A stretch of DNA of 64,000 nucleotides, taken from contig NZ_JAAHBP010000009.1 in NCBI RefSeq assembly GCF_023184515.1, positions 310,001 to 374,000 of the forward strand, read 5' to 3'. The notes beneath the pieces were generated by a model. The model searched no databases and was not told the origin of the DNA. It saw nothing but the letters and a program-made list of their open reading frames with translations. Every line of letters begins with the position of its first letter. Positions within the stretch are counted from its first letter, which is position 1. The stretch comes from Streptomyces sp. D2-8 (lineage in GTDB: Bacteria > Actinomycetota > Actinomycetes > Streptomycetales > Streptomycetaceae). Position numbers and translations under genes: made by a program. Shown piece by piece: positions 18,540 to 26,331 of this stretch.

Positions 18540-19558
18540 AGGAGCGCGACGCCCAGCGGGTCGAGGACCAGGGGTTCGCCCTGCTCGACCCGCTTGCCGG
18601 TGAGCAGGTCGGTGGCCGTGACGTGAGCTGTCAGGCGGGCCGGTTCGGGGGCGTGGTTGAGGAGGAAGAGCAGGCGGGTGCCGTCGGGGGCGACCCGGGT
18701 GGCGGTCTCCACCGCCGGGTGGTCCGCGTGGGGGCCGAGCAGGTCGTGGCCGGTCAGGATCCGGTGGACGACCTGGTCGACGCCCGGCTGGTCGAGGGCG
18801 GTGGCGACGTACCAGGCCTCGCCGGAGCCGAACCGGTTGCGGGTCACCGCCGGGGTGCCCGCGTAGAAGTCGGTGCCGTAGGTGGCGACCGGTTCGGCTC
18901 CGCGCGGGAGCACGACCTCGAAGACGAGCCGGGCCTTCGCCCCCAGCTCGGGGACGGTCTGGGTGAACTCCGGTGGGCGGGCGTCCCATTCGTCCACGCG
19001 GATGCCCATGAGGGGGGCCAGCGGGCCGGGGACGTCGGTGAGGAAGGCCCGGTCGTGTTCGTCGACGCGGCCGGAGAGGAAGGTGGTCAGGACCGTGCCG
19101 CCGCGGGCCGCCACGACTTCGAGGCGGGAGGCGAGGTCGCCTTGACCATGTGCAGGGCGGGGGCGAGGACCACGTCGTAGCGGGTGAGGTCGGCGGACTG
19201 GGGGATCACGTCCAGGTCGGCGCCGGCCTCGCGGGCGGCGCTGGCCGTAGCGGTGGCGGCGGCCCTCGAAGTCGGTGCGGTTGACCTCGGAGTGCCGCTT
19301 CGCGAGCCAGGGCGGGAGGGCGGCGGTGCCGGCGGCCAGGCAGACCTGGCGTCCCTCGGCGGCGGCCCGGTCCAGGATGCCGTCCAGGATCGTGAAGTCG
19401 TAGGTGTCCTGAGCCGGTTGGGTGAGGGACCAGGTGAAGACGCCGACCGTGAGGGTGTCGATGCCGGCCCGGGTGAACAGGCGGTGGTCCTCGTCCCGGA
19501 CCTCCTGCGGCCACTGCTCGGGGTCGTAGTCGCCGCCGTAGCGGATCTTGTGCGTCAT
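18533..19558 (-). pseudogene. decayed GH42 beta-galactosidase gene (internal deletion plus frameshift)
   Basis: The first ~107 codons from ATG 19558 are a normal GH42 N-terminus (MTHKIRYGGDYDPEQWP, then FTWSLTQPAQDTYDFTILDG). At about 19236-19247, just after RRHRYGQR, the reading frame changes to out-of-frame coding. In another frame that stretch still reads AREAGADLDVIPQSADLTRYDVV and ALHMVK, the sequence leading into the C-terminal domain. A one-base loss in a G run near 19140 (AAGGCGACC where AAGGGCGACC is expected) restores the original frame, which then runs through the trimerisation and C-terminal domains to TAG at 18533. About 330 codons, including the catalytic glutamates, are missing. 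The start overlaps the DUF624 stop as ATGA, so it was the last gene of the Lpl operon. Confidence 0.85.
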
Positions 19559-20238
19559 GCGGTGAAGTCCTTCCGCGTCTCGGCGATCACCGGTCGGCTG
19601 CCGTGCAGCAGGGACAGCAGCAGCGGGGCGGCCAGCAGGGCGGGCAGGGCCTCGGTCAGCAGGGCTGCCGACGCGGCCGTCAGGACCAGCAGGGAGGCGG
19701 CGGCGAGGGTGGCGCGGCCGTGCCGGAACAGGAAGTACGCGGCGAGGCGGGCGGTGTCCCGGGCGCGGAAGGCGAAGAGCGAGGTGAGGACGAGGGCGTG
19801 CGCGCCCCACAGGAGGGAGCCGGCGCCGATCGCCGCGAGCAGCAGCGCCCACCAGCCGGGCAGTCCGGTGGCGGAGAAGTGCGTGAGGGTGAAGGCGATG
19901 ACCGTCAGCCAGGCCAGCAGGGGTGTCCAGAGCTTGAGTGCCGGTACGGCGTTGAGCCGCCAGCCGCGCAGGTAGGCGCGGGCCGGGTGCAGTTCGGTGA
20001 GGTCACGGCTGCGGTGGTGGAGGGCGTGGAGCGCGGCGGACAGGGCCGGTCCGAGGGGCAGCAGGCACAGGGCCGCGAGGGGGAGGTTCGTGGGGTCGGG
20101 GCCGAGCAGGAGCAGTCCCGCCAGGCCCGGGGAGGCGGCGAGCAGGAGCAGTGCCTCGACCGTGAGGACGGTGTGGATCAGGGCGGAGGCGCGGGCGAGG
20201 GTTCCGGTGCCGAAGTCGGAGGTGCGTACGGTGCTCAT
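19555..20238 (-). CDS. DUF624 (YesL-like) membrane protein
   Basis: This is a 227-residue polytopic membrane protein with about five to six hydrophobic segments, consistent with the DUF624/YesL family. Members sit beside Lpl-type oligosaccharide importers in Bacillus, Paenibacillus and Streptomyces. Their biochemical role is not established; an accessory function in transport is assumed from context. ATG 20238 is preceded by GGGGAGG. The stop overlaps the start of the GH42 remnant. Confidence 0.8.
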   Translation of the reverse strand: MSTVRTSDFGTGTLARASALIHTVLTVEALLLLAASPGLAGLLLLGPDPTNLPLAALCLLPLGPALSAALHALHHRSRDLTELHPARAYLRGWRLNAVPALKLWTPLLAWLTVIAFTLTHFSATGLPGWWALLLAAIGAGSLLWGAHALVLTSLFAFRARDTARLAAYFLFRHGRATLAAASLLVLTAASAALLTEALPALLAAPLLLSLLHGSRPVIAETRKDFTA

Positions 20239-20305
20239 GCCGCCTCCCCGCCGAGCAGCCGCGGCCCTTCGGTGAGCCGGCCGCTCGGCGAGTCGGGGAC
20301 GCGGA

Positions 20306-21964
20306 TCACCCGTTCTCCTTCTTGAACCGCTCGTACGCCTTGTTGTGCAGGTCGACGAGCTGCTGCATGTTCTTGGACTTCAGCTCGGCGAGGTAGGCGT
20401 CCCACTGGGACAGCGGGCGCTTGCCGAGGACGAACTGGAGGGTGTTCTGGATGACGTGGTCCTTGAGCGGGGTGTCCCAGAGGGTCGCCTGTTCCTGCTC
20501 GAAGGACTGGAGGGGATGGGCGGGGTCGATGGGCAGTTGCTCGCGCTGGGCCATGGCGTCCTGGAACTTCTTCTCGTCCGGGCTGAACGAGGAGGAGACC
20601 AGGTCCCAGCTGCCGCCGTAGGTGAAGACGCCGTTGAAGAAGCCGTAGTCCTTCTGGAGGTCCTTCGCCGCGTCGGGGTCGGAGCCCATGAGGGAGATGC
20701 CGGGCTTCAGCCGGAACCGGTCGCCGGACCGGGTGTGGGTGACGCCCTCGACGCCCCACTTGCAGAACTTCTGGCCCTCGTCCGAGTACCAGAGCCAGTC
20801 GAGGAACTGCATCATCGCGACGAAGTCGTCGCTCTCGAGGGCCTTGCTCGACACCATGACGCCGTTCTCCAGGCGGGTGCCGCCGAGCACGACGGGACCG
20901 GCCGGGCCGAGCGGCACGGGGACCATCTCGATCTTGGCGCCCTTGATCTGTTTCTCCAGGTTGTAGCGGTAGTTCTGCACCAGCTCCTGGGAGTTGGCGC
21001 TGATCACATAGGACTTCTCGGCCAGCAGCTTCTGCACCGCCTGGTCGTCCTGCTGCGTGAAGCTCTCCGGGTCCAGCAGCTTCTCGGCGACGATCCTTCT
21101 CAGGTACTCGACCATCCGGCGGTAGCCGTCCGTCGCGCCGGTGAAGACGAACGTGCGTGCCTTCGCGTCGAAGGTGATGTTGTCGTAGGTCCAGCCCGCC
21201 TTGACCCCGTGGGCCTGGCCGAGGTAGCTGAACAACGCGCCGCACGGGAAGGGGGTGTTGGTACTCCAGCGGTCGGTCCAGGGGTATGTGCCGGGGTACT
21301 CCTCCTTGAGCGCGGTGAGGACGTCGTGGACCTCGTCCCAGGTGGTGGGCAGGCTCAGGCCGTGCTTGTCGAGGACGTCCGTGCGGAAGGACAGCGAGTA
21401 GCCGGACTTGACCTTCTCGTGCAGGCCCGGCAGCAGGTAGTACTTGCCGTCGGACTGGCGGATCGCGTCGAGCTCGGGCTCCAGCTTCCACTTGCGCACC
21501 TTGTCGCGGAAGTTGGGCATCAGCTTCACGTAGTCGCTGACCGGGAGGATCGCACCCGAGGAGACGAAGGCGACCTCGGAGGGGTGGTACGTCTTCGGGA
21601 TCAGGAAGGGTGCGTCGCCCGCGCCGATGAGTACGCTGCGCTTCTTCTCGTAGTCGGCCAGCGGGACGTCGACGGGCTTGAGGGTGACGCCGGTGCGCTT
21701 GGTCAGCTCCTTCCAGAACAGCCAGCCGTTCTTCATCGGATACACGGGGTTGTTGTTGTGCAGCACCGAGAAGGACAGCGGCTGGGACGCCTTGAACTGC
21801 TGCCCGGCCCGGTAGTTCTTCATGGCCCCGTCCCGCTTCTTCGACAGGTCCTTGCCGTCCCCGCCGTCGTCCCCGCTGCCGCAGCCGGTGACCGTGACGA
21901 GGCCGATGGATCCGGCCGCGGCGAGCACCTGGCGCCGCGACAGCTGTCCTGCGTTCTTCTTCAC
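20306..21964 (-). CDS. oligosaccharide-binding lipoprotein (LplA type)
   Basis: This 552-residue extracellular solute-binding protein has an N-terminus (GTG 21964, RBS AGGGGG) that holds SRRQVLAAAGSIGLVTVTGC, a twin-arginine-like signal with a lipobox Cys. An Asp/Gly-rich linker follows. Its large size and the segments FWKELTKRTGVTLKPVDVP and FLDWLWYSDEGQKFCKWGVEG are typical of the LplA branch. In Paenibacillus, LplA/LplB/YtcP transporters beside a GH67 gene import aldouronates. The same set of neighbours here (two permeases, GH67, acetylxylan esterase) suggests the same substrate; this is inference. Confidence 0.85.
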   Translation of the reverse strand: MKKNAGQLSRRQVLAAAGSIGLVTVTGCGSGDDGGDGKDLSKKRDGAMKNYRAGQQFKASQPLSFSVLHNNNPVYPMKNGWLFWKELTKRTGVTLKPVDVPLADYEKKRSVLIGAGDAPFLIPKTYHPSEVAFVSSGAILPVSDYVKLMPNFRDKVRKWKLEPELDAIRQSDGKYYLLPGLHEKVKSGYSLSFRTDVLDKHGLSLPTTWDEVHDVLTALKEEYPGTYPWTDRWSTNTPFPCGALFSYLGQAHGVKAGWTYDNITFDAKARTFVFTGATDGYRRMVEYLRRIVAEKLLDPESFTQQDDQAVQKLLAEKSYVISANSQELVQNYRYNLEKQIKGAKIEMVPVPLGPAGPVVLGGTRLENGVMVSSKALESDDFVAMMQFLDWLWYSDEGQKFCKWGVEGVTHTRSGDRFRLKPGISLMGSDPDAAKDLQKDYGFFNGVFTYGGSWDLVSSSFSPDEKKFQDAMAQREQLPIDPAHPLQSFEQEQATLWDTPLKDHVIQNTLQFVLGKRPLSQWDAYLAELKSKNMQQLVDLHNKAYERFKKENG

Positions 21965-22009
21965 GGGAACCCCCTTGTTCCGTAGGCCAGTTGAGGAGAG
22001 GTACGACGG

Positions 22010-22882
22010 TCAGCCCTTGACCGCGCCGAGCATCACGCCCGAGACGAAGTAGCGCTGGACGAACGGGTACACGCAGAGGATCGGCAGGGCGGTGAGGACG
22101 ATGGTGACCGACTGGATGTTCGCGCCGACCTGGCTGAGCTGCTCGGTTCCGGCACCGGCGTTGCCGCCGCCGGTGGCGCCCTGGATGAGGTTGCGGAGGT
22201 AGACCGTGACCGGCATCAGATCGGTCCGGTCCATGTAGAGGAACGCGCTGAACCAGGAGTTCCAGAAGGACACCGAGTAGAAGAGCACCATCGTCGCCAC
22301 GACCGCCTTGGACAGCGGCAGCACGATCCTCAGCAGGATGCCGTAGGTGCTCAGGCCGTCGATCTGCGCGGCCTCCTCCAGGTCGGTCGGCAGGTTCTCG
22401 AAGAAGGCCTTCATCACCAGCAGGTTGAAGACGCTGATCGCGTTCGGCAGGGCGATCGCCCACACGCTGTTCTTCAGCCCGAGGCTGGTGACCAGGATGT
22501 AGTTCGGGATCAAGCCACCGGTGAAGAACATGGTGAACACGGCGATGCCGACGAGCACGCCGCGGCCCTTGAGGTGCTTCTTCGACAGCACGTAGGCGTA
22601 ACAGGTCGTCAGCACCATGGCCACGGCCGTCGCCACGACCGTGTACAGCACGGTGTTGCCGTAGTTCCGCCAGAACATCGAGTCCTGGAACACGATCTCG
22701 TACGTGGTGAGGTTGAACCCCTTGGGCAGCAGGGTCACCTCACCGGCCCGGATCTGCCGCTCCCCGCTGAAGGACCGGGCGAGGATGTTGACGAACGGGT
22801 AGAGGGTCACCAGCACGACGAGGGTGAGGACCACCCCGTTGACACCCTGGAAGACCCGGTAGGAGCGGCTCGGCTTCACCAC
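22010..22882 (-). CDS. oligosaccharide ABC permease (LplC/YtcP type)
   Basis: This MalG-like membrane subunit (290 residues) partners the LplB-type permease. The EAA loop is FENLPTDLEEAAQIDGLSTYGILLRIVLPLSK. The C-terminal YFVSGVMLGAVKG is characteristic of this branch. The start is one of two adjacent GTG codons (22882 or 22879), which overlap the upstream stop; translational coupling is likely since the ribosome site is weak. The operon has no ATPase, so it probably relies on MsiK encoded elsewhere. Confidence 0.87.
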   Translation of the reverse strand: MVKPSRSYRVFQGVNGVVLTLVVLVTLYPFVNILARSFSGERQIRAGEVTLLPKGFNLTTYEIVFQDSMFWRNYGNTVLYTVVATAVAMVLTTCYAYVLSKKHLKGRGVLVGIAVFTMFFTGGLIPNYILVTSLGLKNSVWAIALPNAISVFNLLVMKAFFENLPTDLEEAAQIDGLSTYGILLRIVLPLSKAVVATMVLFYSVSFWNSWFSAFLYMDRTDLMPVTVYLRNLIQGATGGGNAGAGTEQLSQVGANIQSVTIVLTALPILCVYPFVQRYFVSGVMLGAVKG

Positions 22883-23868
22883 AGGCTCGTCCCCACTGTG
22901 CGGCGTGAGAGCTGGTTGGCGGACGTGATGAGGACCAGGCCGATGATCGCCTCGAACAGGCCGATGGCGGCGGCGTAGCTGAAGCTGTTGGACTCGACGC
23001 CGGAGCGGTAGACGTACGTCGAGATCACGTCCGCGGTCGGATACGTCAGCGGGTTGTACAGCAGCAGGACCTTCTCGAAGCCGACCGCCATGAACGTGCC
23101 CACGTTGAGAATCAGCAGCGTGACCATGGTGGGGCGGATGCCGGGCAGGGTGACGTGCCAGATCTGCCGCCAGCGGTTGGCGCCGTCGATGCGGGCGGCC
23201 TCGTACAGGTCCTCGTCGATCGTGGTGAGCGCGGCGAGGTAGAGGATCGTCCCCCAGCCGGCGGTCTGCCAGATCTCCGAGCCGACGAAGACGGTGCGGA
23301 ACCACTCCGGTTCCTGGATGAAGCGGACCGGGTCGTGGCCGAGCCAGCCGAGGACGTGGTTGACCGGGCCGTCGCTCGCCAGCATCTGCAGGGTGATGCC
23401 CGCGACGATCACGATCGACAGGAAGTGCGGGAGGTACGACACCGACTGCACGAACCGCTTCAGGGAACGCCGGCGGACCTCGTTCAGCAGCAGCGCCAGC
23501 ACGATCGGGATCGGGAAGCAGAAGAGGAGGGTGAGCCCGCCCAGCCACAGGGTGTTGCGGAACACCTGCCAGAAGGTGGGGTCGCTGAGGAACATCTGTA
23601 CATAGCGCAGGCCCACCCATTCCTCGCCGAAGATCGAACCGCCGGGCTCGAAGCGCCGGAAGGCGATCACATTGCCGATCATCGGCAGATAGCGGAAGAC
23701 CAGGAAGAACAGCAGCGGCAGGATCGCCAGCGAGTACAACTGCCAGTCACGGCGCAGCGCCCGCCGCCAGCCCGTCCGGGCAGGCGCCCGCTTGCCGCGC
23801 CGGGGGGCGGCCCGGGCGGGAGGCTGATCCTGGGTGCCCGGCGGGGCCGGTGTGGTGGACGTGCTCAT
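22876..23868 (-). CDS. oligosaccharide ABC permease (LplB type)
   Basis: This is a 330-residue MalF-like permease with a long proline/arginine-rich cytoplasmic N-terminus. It has about six membrane segments and an EAA-type loop (DLYEAARIDGANRWRQIWHVTLPGI). The segment FRYLPMIGNVIAFRRFEPGGSIFG is typical of LplB. It is the first gene of a five-gene minus-strand operon (LplB, LplC, LplA, DUF624, GH42 remnant). ATG 23868 has GGGAGG about 9 nt upstream. The divergent esterase gene shares its promoter region. Confidence 0.87.
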   Translation of the reverse strand: MSTSTTPAPPGTQDQPPARAAPRRGKRAPARTGWRRALRRDWQLYSLAILPLLFFLVFRYLPMIGNVIAFRRFEPGGSIFGEEWVGLRYVQMFLSDPTFWQVFRNTLWLGGLTLLFCFPIPIVLALLLNEVRRRSLKRFVQSVSYLPHFLSIVIVAGITLQMLASDGPVNHVLGWLGHDPVRFIQEPEWFRTVFVGSEIWQTAGWGTILYLAALTTIDEDLYEAARIDGANRWRQIWHVTLPGIRPTMVTLLILNVGTFMAVGFEKVLLLYNPLTYPTADVISTYVYRSGVESNSFSYAAAIGLFEAIIGLVLITSANQLSRRTVGTSLW

Positions 23869-23901
23869 TGCTCGGGCCTCCCGTGGACATGGGACGCGGA
23901 A

Positions 23902-23945
23902 CCGAAACTTTCGAGCTTCTACCGGTAACTTCGCGGCAACTTAGG
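23902..23945. promoter_or_regulatory. xylan-type operator candidates: CGAAA-N-TTTCG palindrome and related repeats
   Basis: CGAAACTTTCG at 23903-23913 is a perfect palindrome around one base. It is followed by CCGGTAACTTCG and GCGGCAACTTAG, which share the same AACTT core. The block sits between the divergent lplB and acetylxylan esterase starts. CGAAA-N-TTTCG elements have been described upstream of streptomycete xylanase and xyloside genes (for example as BxlR-type sites), so control by xylan fragments is likely. Confidence 0.6.
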
Positions 23946-24100
23946 GGCACCAGAAAGCGCTGTCAATGGGTACTGCGGCACTCGGACGGGACGCCTGGGG
24001 CGCGTTGGAACACCGTCGGGGCTGGGTAGACCCCAGGGGCCGACTGCCCTTCCCTCGTCGCAAGTTTCTGGACGCCCACCGACTCCTGCGAGGTGCCGCC

Positions 24101-25135
24101 GTGCCCGCGTTCGACCTGCCGCTGACCGAACTGCATCACCACCGCCCGGACATCGAGGAGCCCGCCGACTTCGACGCCTTCTGGCTGAGCACGCTGAAGG
24201 AGGCCGGACAGGCGGACCCGGTGGTGTCGGTACGGCCGGTGGAGACGGGCCTTCGGCTGACCCGGACCTGGGACGTGACGTTCCGGGGTTTCGCGGGCGA
24301 CCCGGTGCGGGCGTGGTTCAGCCGGCCGGCCGGCGTGGCGGAACCGCTGCCCGCCGTGGTCGAGTTCGCCGGGTACGGGCGCGGGCGCGGCCTTCCGCAC
24401 GAGCGTCTGACGTGGGTCAACGCCGGGTACGCGCATCTGCTCATGGACAACCGCGGCCAGGGCGACCAGTACGGGTGCGGCGGTGACACGCCCGATCCGC
24501 ACGCCGTCGCGCCGGGCGGGCCCGGGCCGGCGGTGCGGGGGCTGCTCCACGCCGAGGACTACCACTTCCGGCGTCTGATCACGGACGCGGTGCGTGCGGT
24601 CGCGGCGGTGCGGGGGCTGCCCGGCGTGGATCCGGCACGGACCGCGGCGGTCGGCAACAGCCAGGGCGGCGGGCTGGCCCTGGCGGTCGCGGGGCTCGTC
24701 CCGGACCTGGCGGCCGTGCTGGTCACCGCCCCGTTCCTGTGCGGCATCCGCCGCGCCCTCGACCTCACCGACGCCGGCCCGTACGGCGAGATCGCCGCGT
24801 ACCTCTCCGTCCACCGGGGCGCCGAGCAGGCCGCCCGTCGGACCCTGTCCTACGTCGAGGGCGTGTCCTTCGCCCGCCGCGCACAGGCTCCGGCTCACTT
24901 CGGAGTGGGGCTGCGGGACACGGTGTGCCCGCCGAGCGGGGTGTACGCCGCCTTCAACCGCTATGCCGAACTGACCGGCACGGACCCCCGCAAGGAGATG
25001 CACGCCTATCCGTTCAACGGGCACGAGGGGGGTGAGGCGGTGCAGGTGGGGCGCCAACTGATGTGGTTGCGAACCGTGTTGGAGGGGCTGGGTGACGATC
25101 CCTTGGGGTCGCGGTCACCGTCCGGATCGCGTTGA
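24101..25135 (+). CDS. acetylxylan esterase / cephalosporin-C deacetylase family (CE7)
   Basis: This alpha/beta hydrolase removes acetyl groups from xylo-oligosaccharides. CE7 landmarks are present: LLMDNRGQGDQ, the nucleophile elbow GNSQGGG, the acid-loop segment GLRDTVCPPSG, and NGHEGG with the catalytic His. No signal peptide is seen, so it acts in the cytoplasm on imported acetylated oligomers, as usual for CE7. I chose GTG 24101 (MPAFDLPLTELHHHRPDIE) because AGGTG lies upstream and the family begins there; the frame is open further upstream but does not resemble the family. It is divergent from the Lpl operon and shares the xylan-type palindrome. Length is 344 residues. Confidence 0.92.
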   Translation: MPAFDLPLTELHHHRPDIEEPADFDAFWLSTLKEAGQADPVVSVRPVETGLRLTRTWDVTFRGFAGDPVRAWFSRPAGVAEPLPAVVEFAGYGRGRGLPHERLTWVNAGYAHLLMDNRGQGDQYGCGGDTPDPHAVAPGGPGPAVRGLLHAEDYHFRRLITDAVRAVAAVRGLPGVDPARTAAVGNSQGGGLALAVAGLVPDLAAVLVTAPFLCGIRRALDLTDAGPYGEIAAYLSVHRGAEQAARRTLSYVEGVSFARRAQAPAHFGVGLRDTVCPPSGVYAAFNRYAELTGTDPRKEMHAYPFNGHEGGEAVQVGRQLMWLRTVLEGLGDDPLGSRSPSGSR

Positions 25136-25231
25136 CCTCGAGTGAGGTATCCGGGCCGTGGGGACGCCCCGGTGCGATCGGACTCGCTCAAACCCGCCGC
25201 ATACGGGCCACGTTCAGCCGGCACCTCGGTC

Positions 25232-25251
25232 GCGCAGCCCGGAGGCTGCGC
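25232..25251. terminator. terminator hairpin between convergent genes
   Basis: The 8-bp arms GCGCAGCC and GGCTGCGC close a 4-nt loop. It lies 97 nt after the esterase stop and 24 nt after the convergent lipoprotein stop, so it can serve both genes. Confidence 0.65.
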
Positions 25252-25274
25252 CACCCCGCCTGCGCCGCGCCGGG

Positions 25275-25685
25275 TCACTCCGTGATCGGGGACTCCGCGG
25301 TGCAGCCGCCGGCGGTCACCAGGCCGTCGGCGCTCTGCTCCTCGATCACCTTGCCCTTGTAGATGATCTTGCAGGTGAGCTGCGAGCCTTCGGGGTCCGC
25401 GGCGACCGGCATGACCGCCGCGGGCATGATGCCGCGCAGCGTGACCGTCTTCTTCCAGGGCAGCTCGGGCTTCGACACCGATTCGATCTTCGGCTCCATG
25501 GCCTTGCCGCGGCCGCCGTGGAAGTCGATCGAGTCGATGTTCTTCCCCGTGACCTCGTAGGTGACCTCGTAGGTCTCGTTCACCGCCTTGTCGACCTGGT
25601 CGACGGCCTCGGAGCAGGAACTGAGGCCGAGCGCGAGACCTGCGACCGCGACAGAACAGACGGCTGCACGGATGGTGCGGTTCAA
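25275..25685 (-). CDS. MmpS-like secreted lipoprotein
   Basis: This 136-residue protein begins with a lipoprotein signal (NRTIRAAVCSVAVAGLALG, then LSSC). The mature domain resembles the MmpS family: YEVTYEVTG, a central PWKKTVTL strand, and a C-terminal CKI...GKVIEEQSADG...GGC with two cysteines that could pair. MmpS proteins accompany RND lipid exporters in mycobacteria, but no such exporter is nearby and the role here is unknown. The start is a TTG at 25685 with GGGGGG upstream; TTG starts are uncommon, but it is the only start that places the signal peptide at the N-terminus. Confidence 0.7.
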   Translation of the reverse strand: MNRTIRAAVCSVAVAGLALGLSSCSEAVDQVDKAVNETYEVTYEVTGKNIDSIDFHGGRGKAMEPKIESVSKPELPWKKTVTLRGIMPAAVMPVAADPEGSQLTCKIIYKGKVIEEQSADGLVTAGGCTAESPITE

Positions 25686-25744
25686 AGGGATCCCCCCGGA
25701 TCTTGATGGTCGGATCCGCAGCCAACCGCAAAGGGAAAGCAAAG

Positions 25745-26068
25745 TCAACTTCCGGTGTACGGGGACCTCTTGGGCTGGAGGCAGGCGATGGCGCCTTCCT
25801 GCTCCTCGGCCTCTTTCCAGTGAAGACATTCGGTGCAGTCGAAGTTCCACTTCAAGCAGATCCGCATCCTGACCACCGACTTCCGGTCTTTGTATTCGGT
25901 ATTTTCGGTGATGATCTTGTCGCCCTCGATCCTGGAGACTCCGACCTTCTCGCCGAAGTCGACTTTCATCTGGTTTTCCAGTTCGAGGCTGGACGGCGCG
26001 TATTTACCCCGCGCCTCCGGGTACCTGCGGAAGACCTCCTTGATCGCGTCGTGAGACTCGAAGCGTCC
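25745..26068 (-). pseudogene. C-terminal remnant of an unidentified gene
   Basis: An open frame of 107 codons ends at 25745 but has no usable start near its upstream limit, a TGA at 26069-26071. The only ATG (25969) would give 74 residues and would discard coherent coding sequence such as SHDAIKEVFRRYPEARGKY. The lysine-rich, lower-GC composition (GDKIITENTEYKDRKSVVRM) and two close cysteines (CTEC) differ from the neighbours. I do not recognise the family. It may be a truncated transferred gene; translation from 25969 cannot be excluded. Confidence 0.45.
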
Positions 26069-26219
26069 TCATTCGGCACGCATGCCATGGCCGACGACCG
26101 TGCCCCCACGGCCCGGCGCGCGCGCCCCCGTCGCAGGACACCGGGATCCCGACCGGTGCCCTTGCGCCTGAGCCGTTTACATCTGTGCCGCCGAGCGCTA
26201 ACTTCCGCAACAGGCGGGG

Positions 26220-26233
26220 TGGGAGCGCTCCCA
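26220..26233. promoter_or_regulatory. CebR operator upstream of the LPMO gene
   Basis: TGGGAGCGCTCCCA is a perfect 14-bp palindrome identical to the operator of CebR, the LacI-family cellobiose-responsive repressor of cellulase and cellobiose-uptake genes in Streptomyces. It lies about 100 nt before the LPMO start, so the gene should be induced by cello-oligosaccharides. Confidence 0.92.
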
Positions 26234-26331
26234 TGTCGGTGGACCGGAACCCGCCCTCGAGTCGCTCCCATCCCGCGCATCCGCGCACACACATCCGCAG
26301 ACCCGTATCCCGACGAACGGATGATGCTGTC

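Noticed and set aside
18533..19558. Intact short beta-galactosidase
   Set aside because: The central ~330 codons with the catalytic residues are absent, and an out-of-frame stretch joins the two preserved ends.
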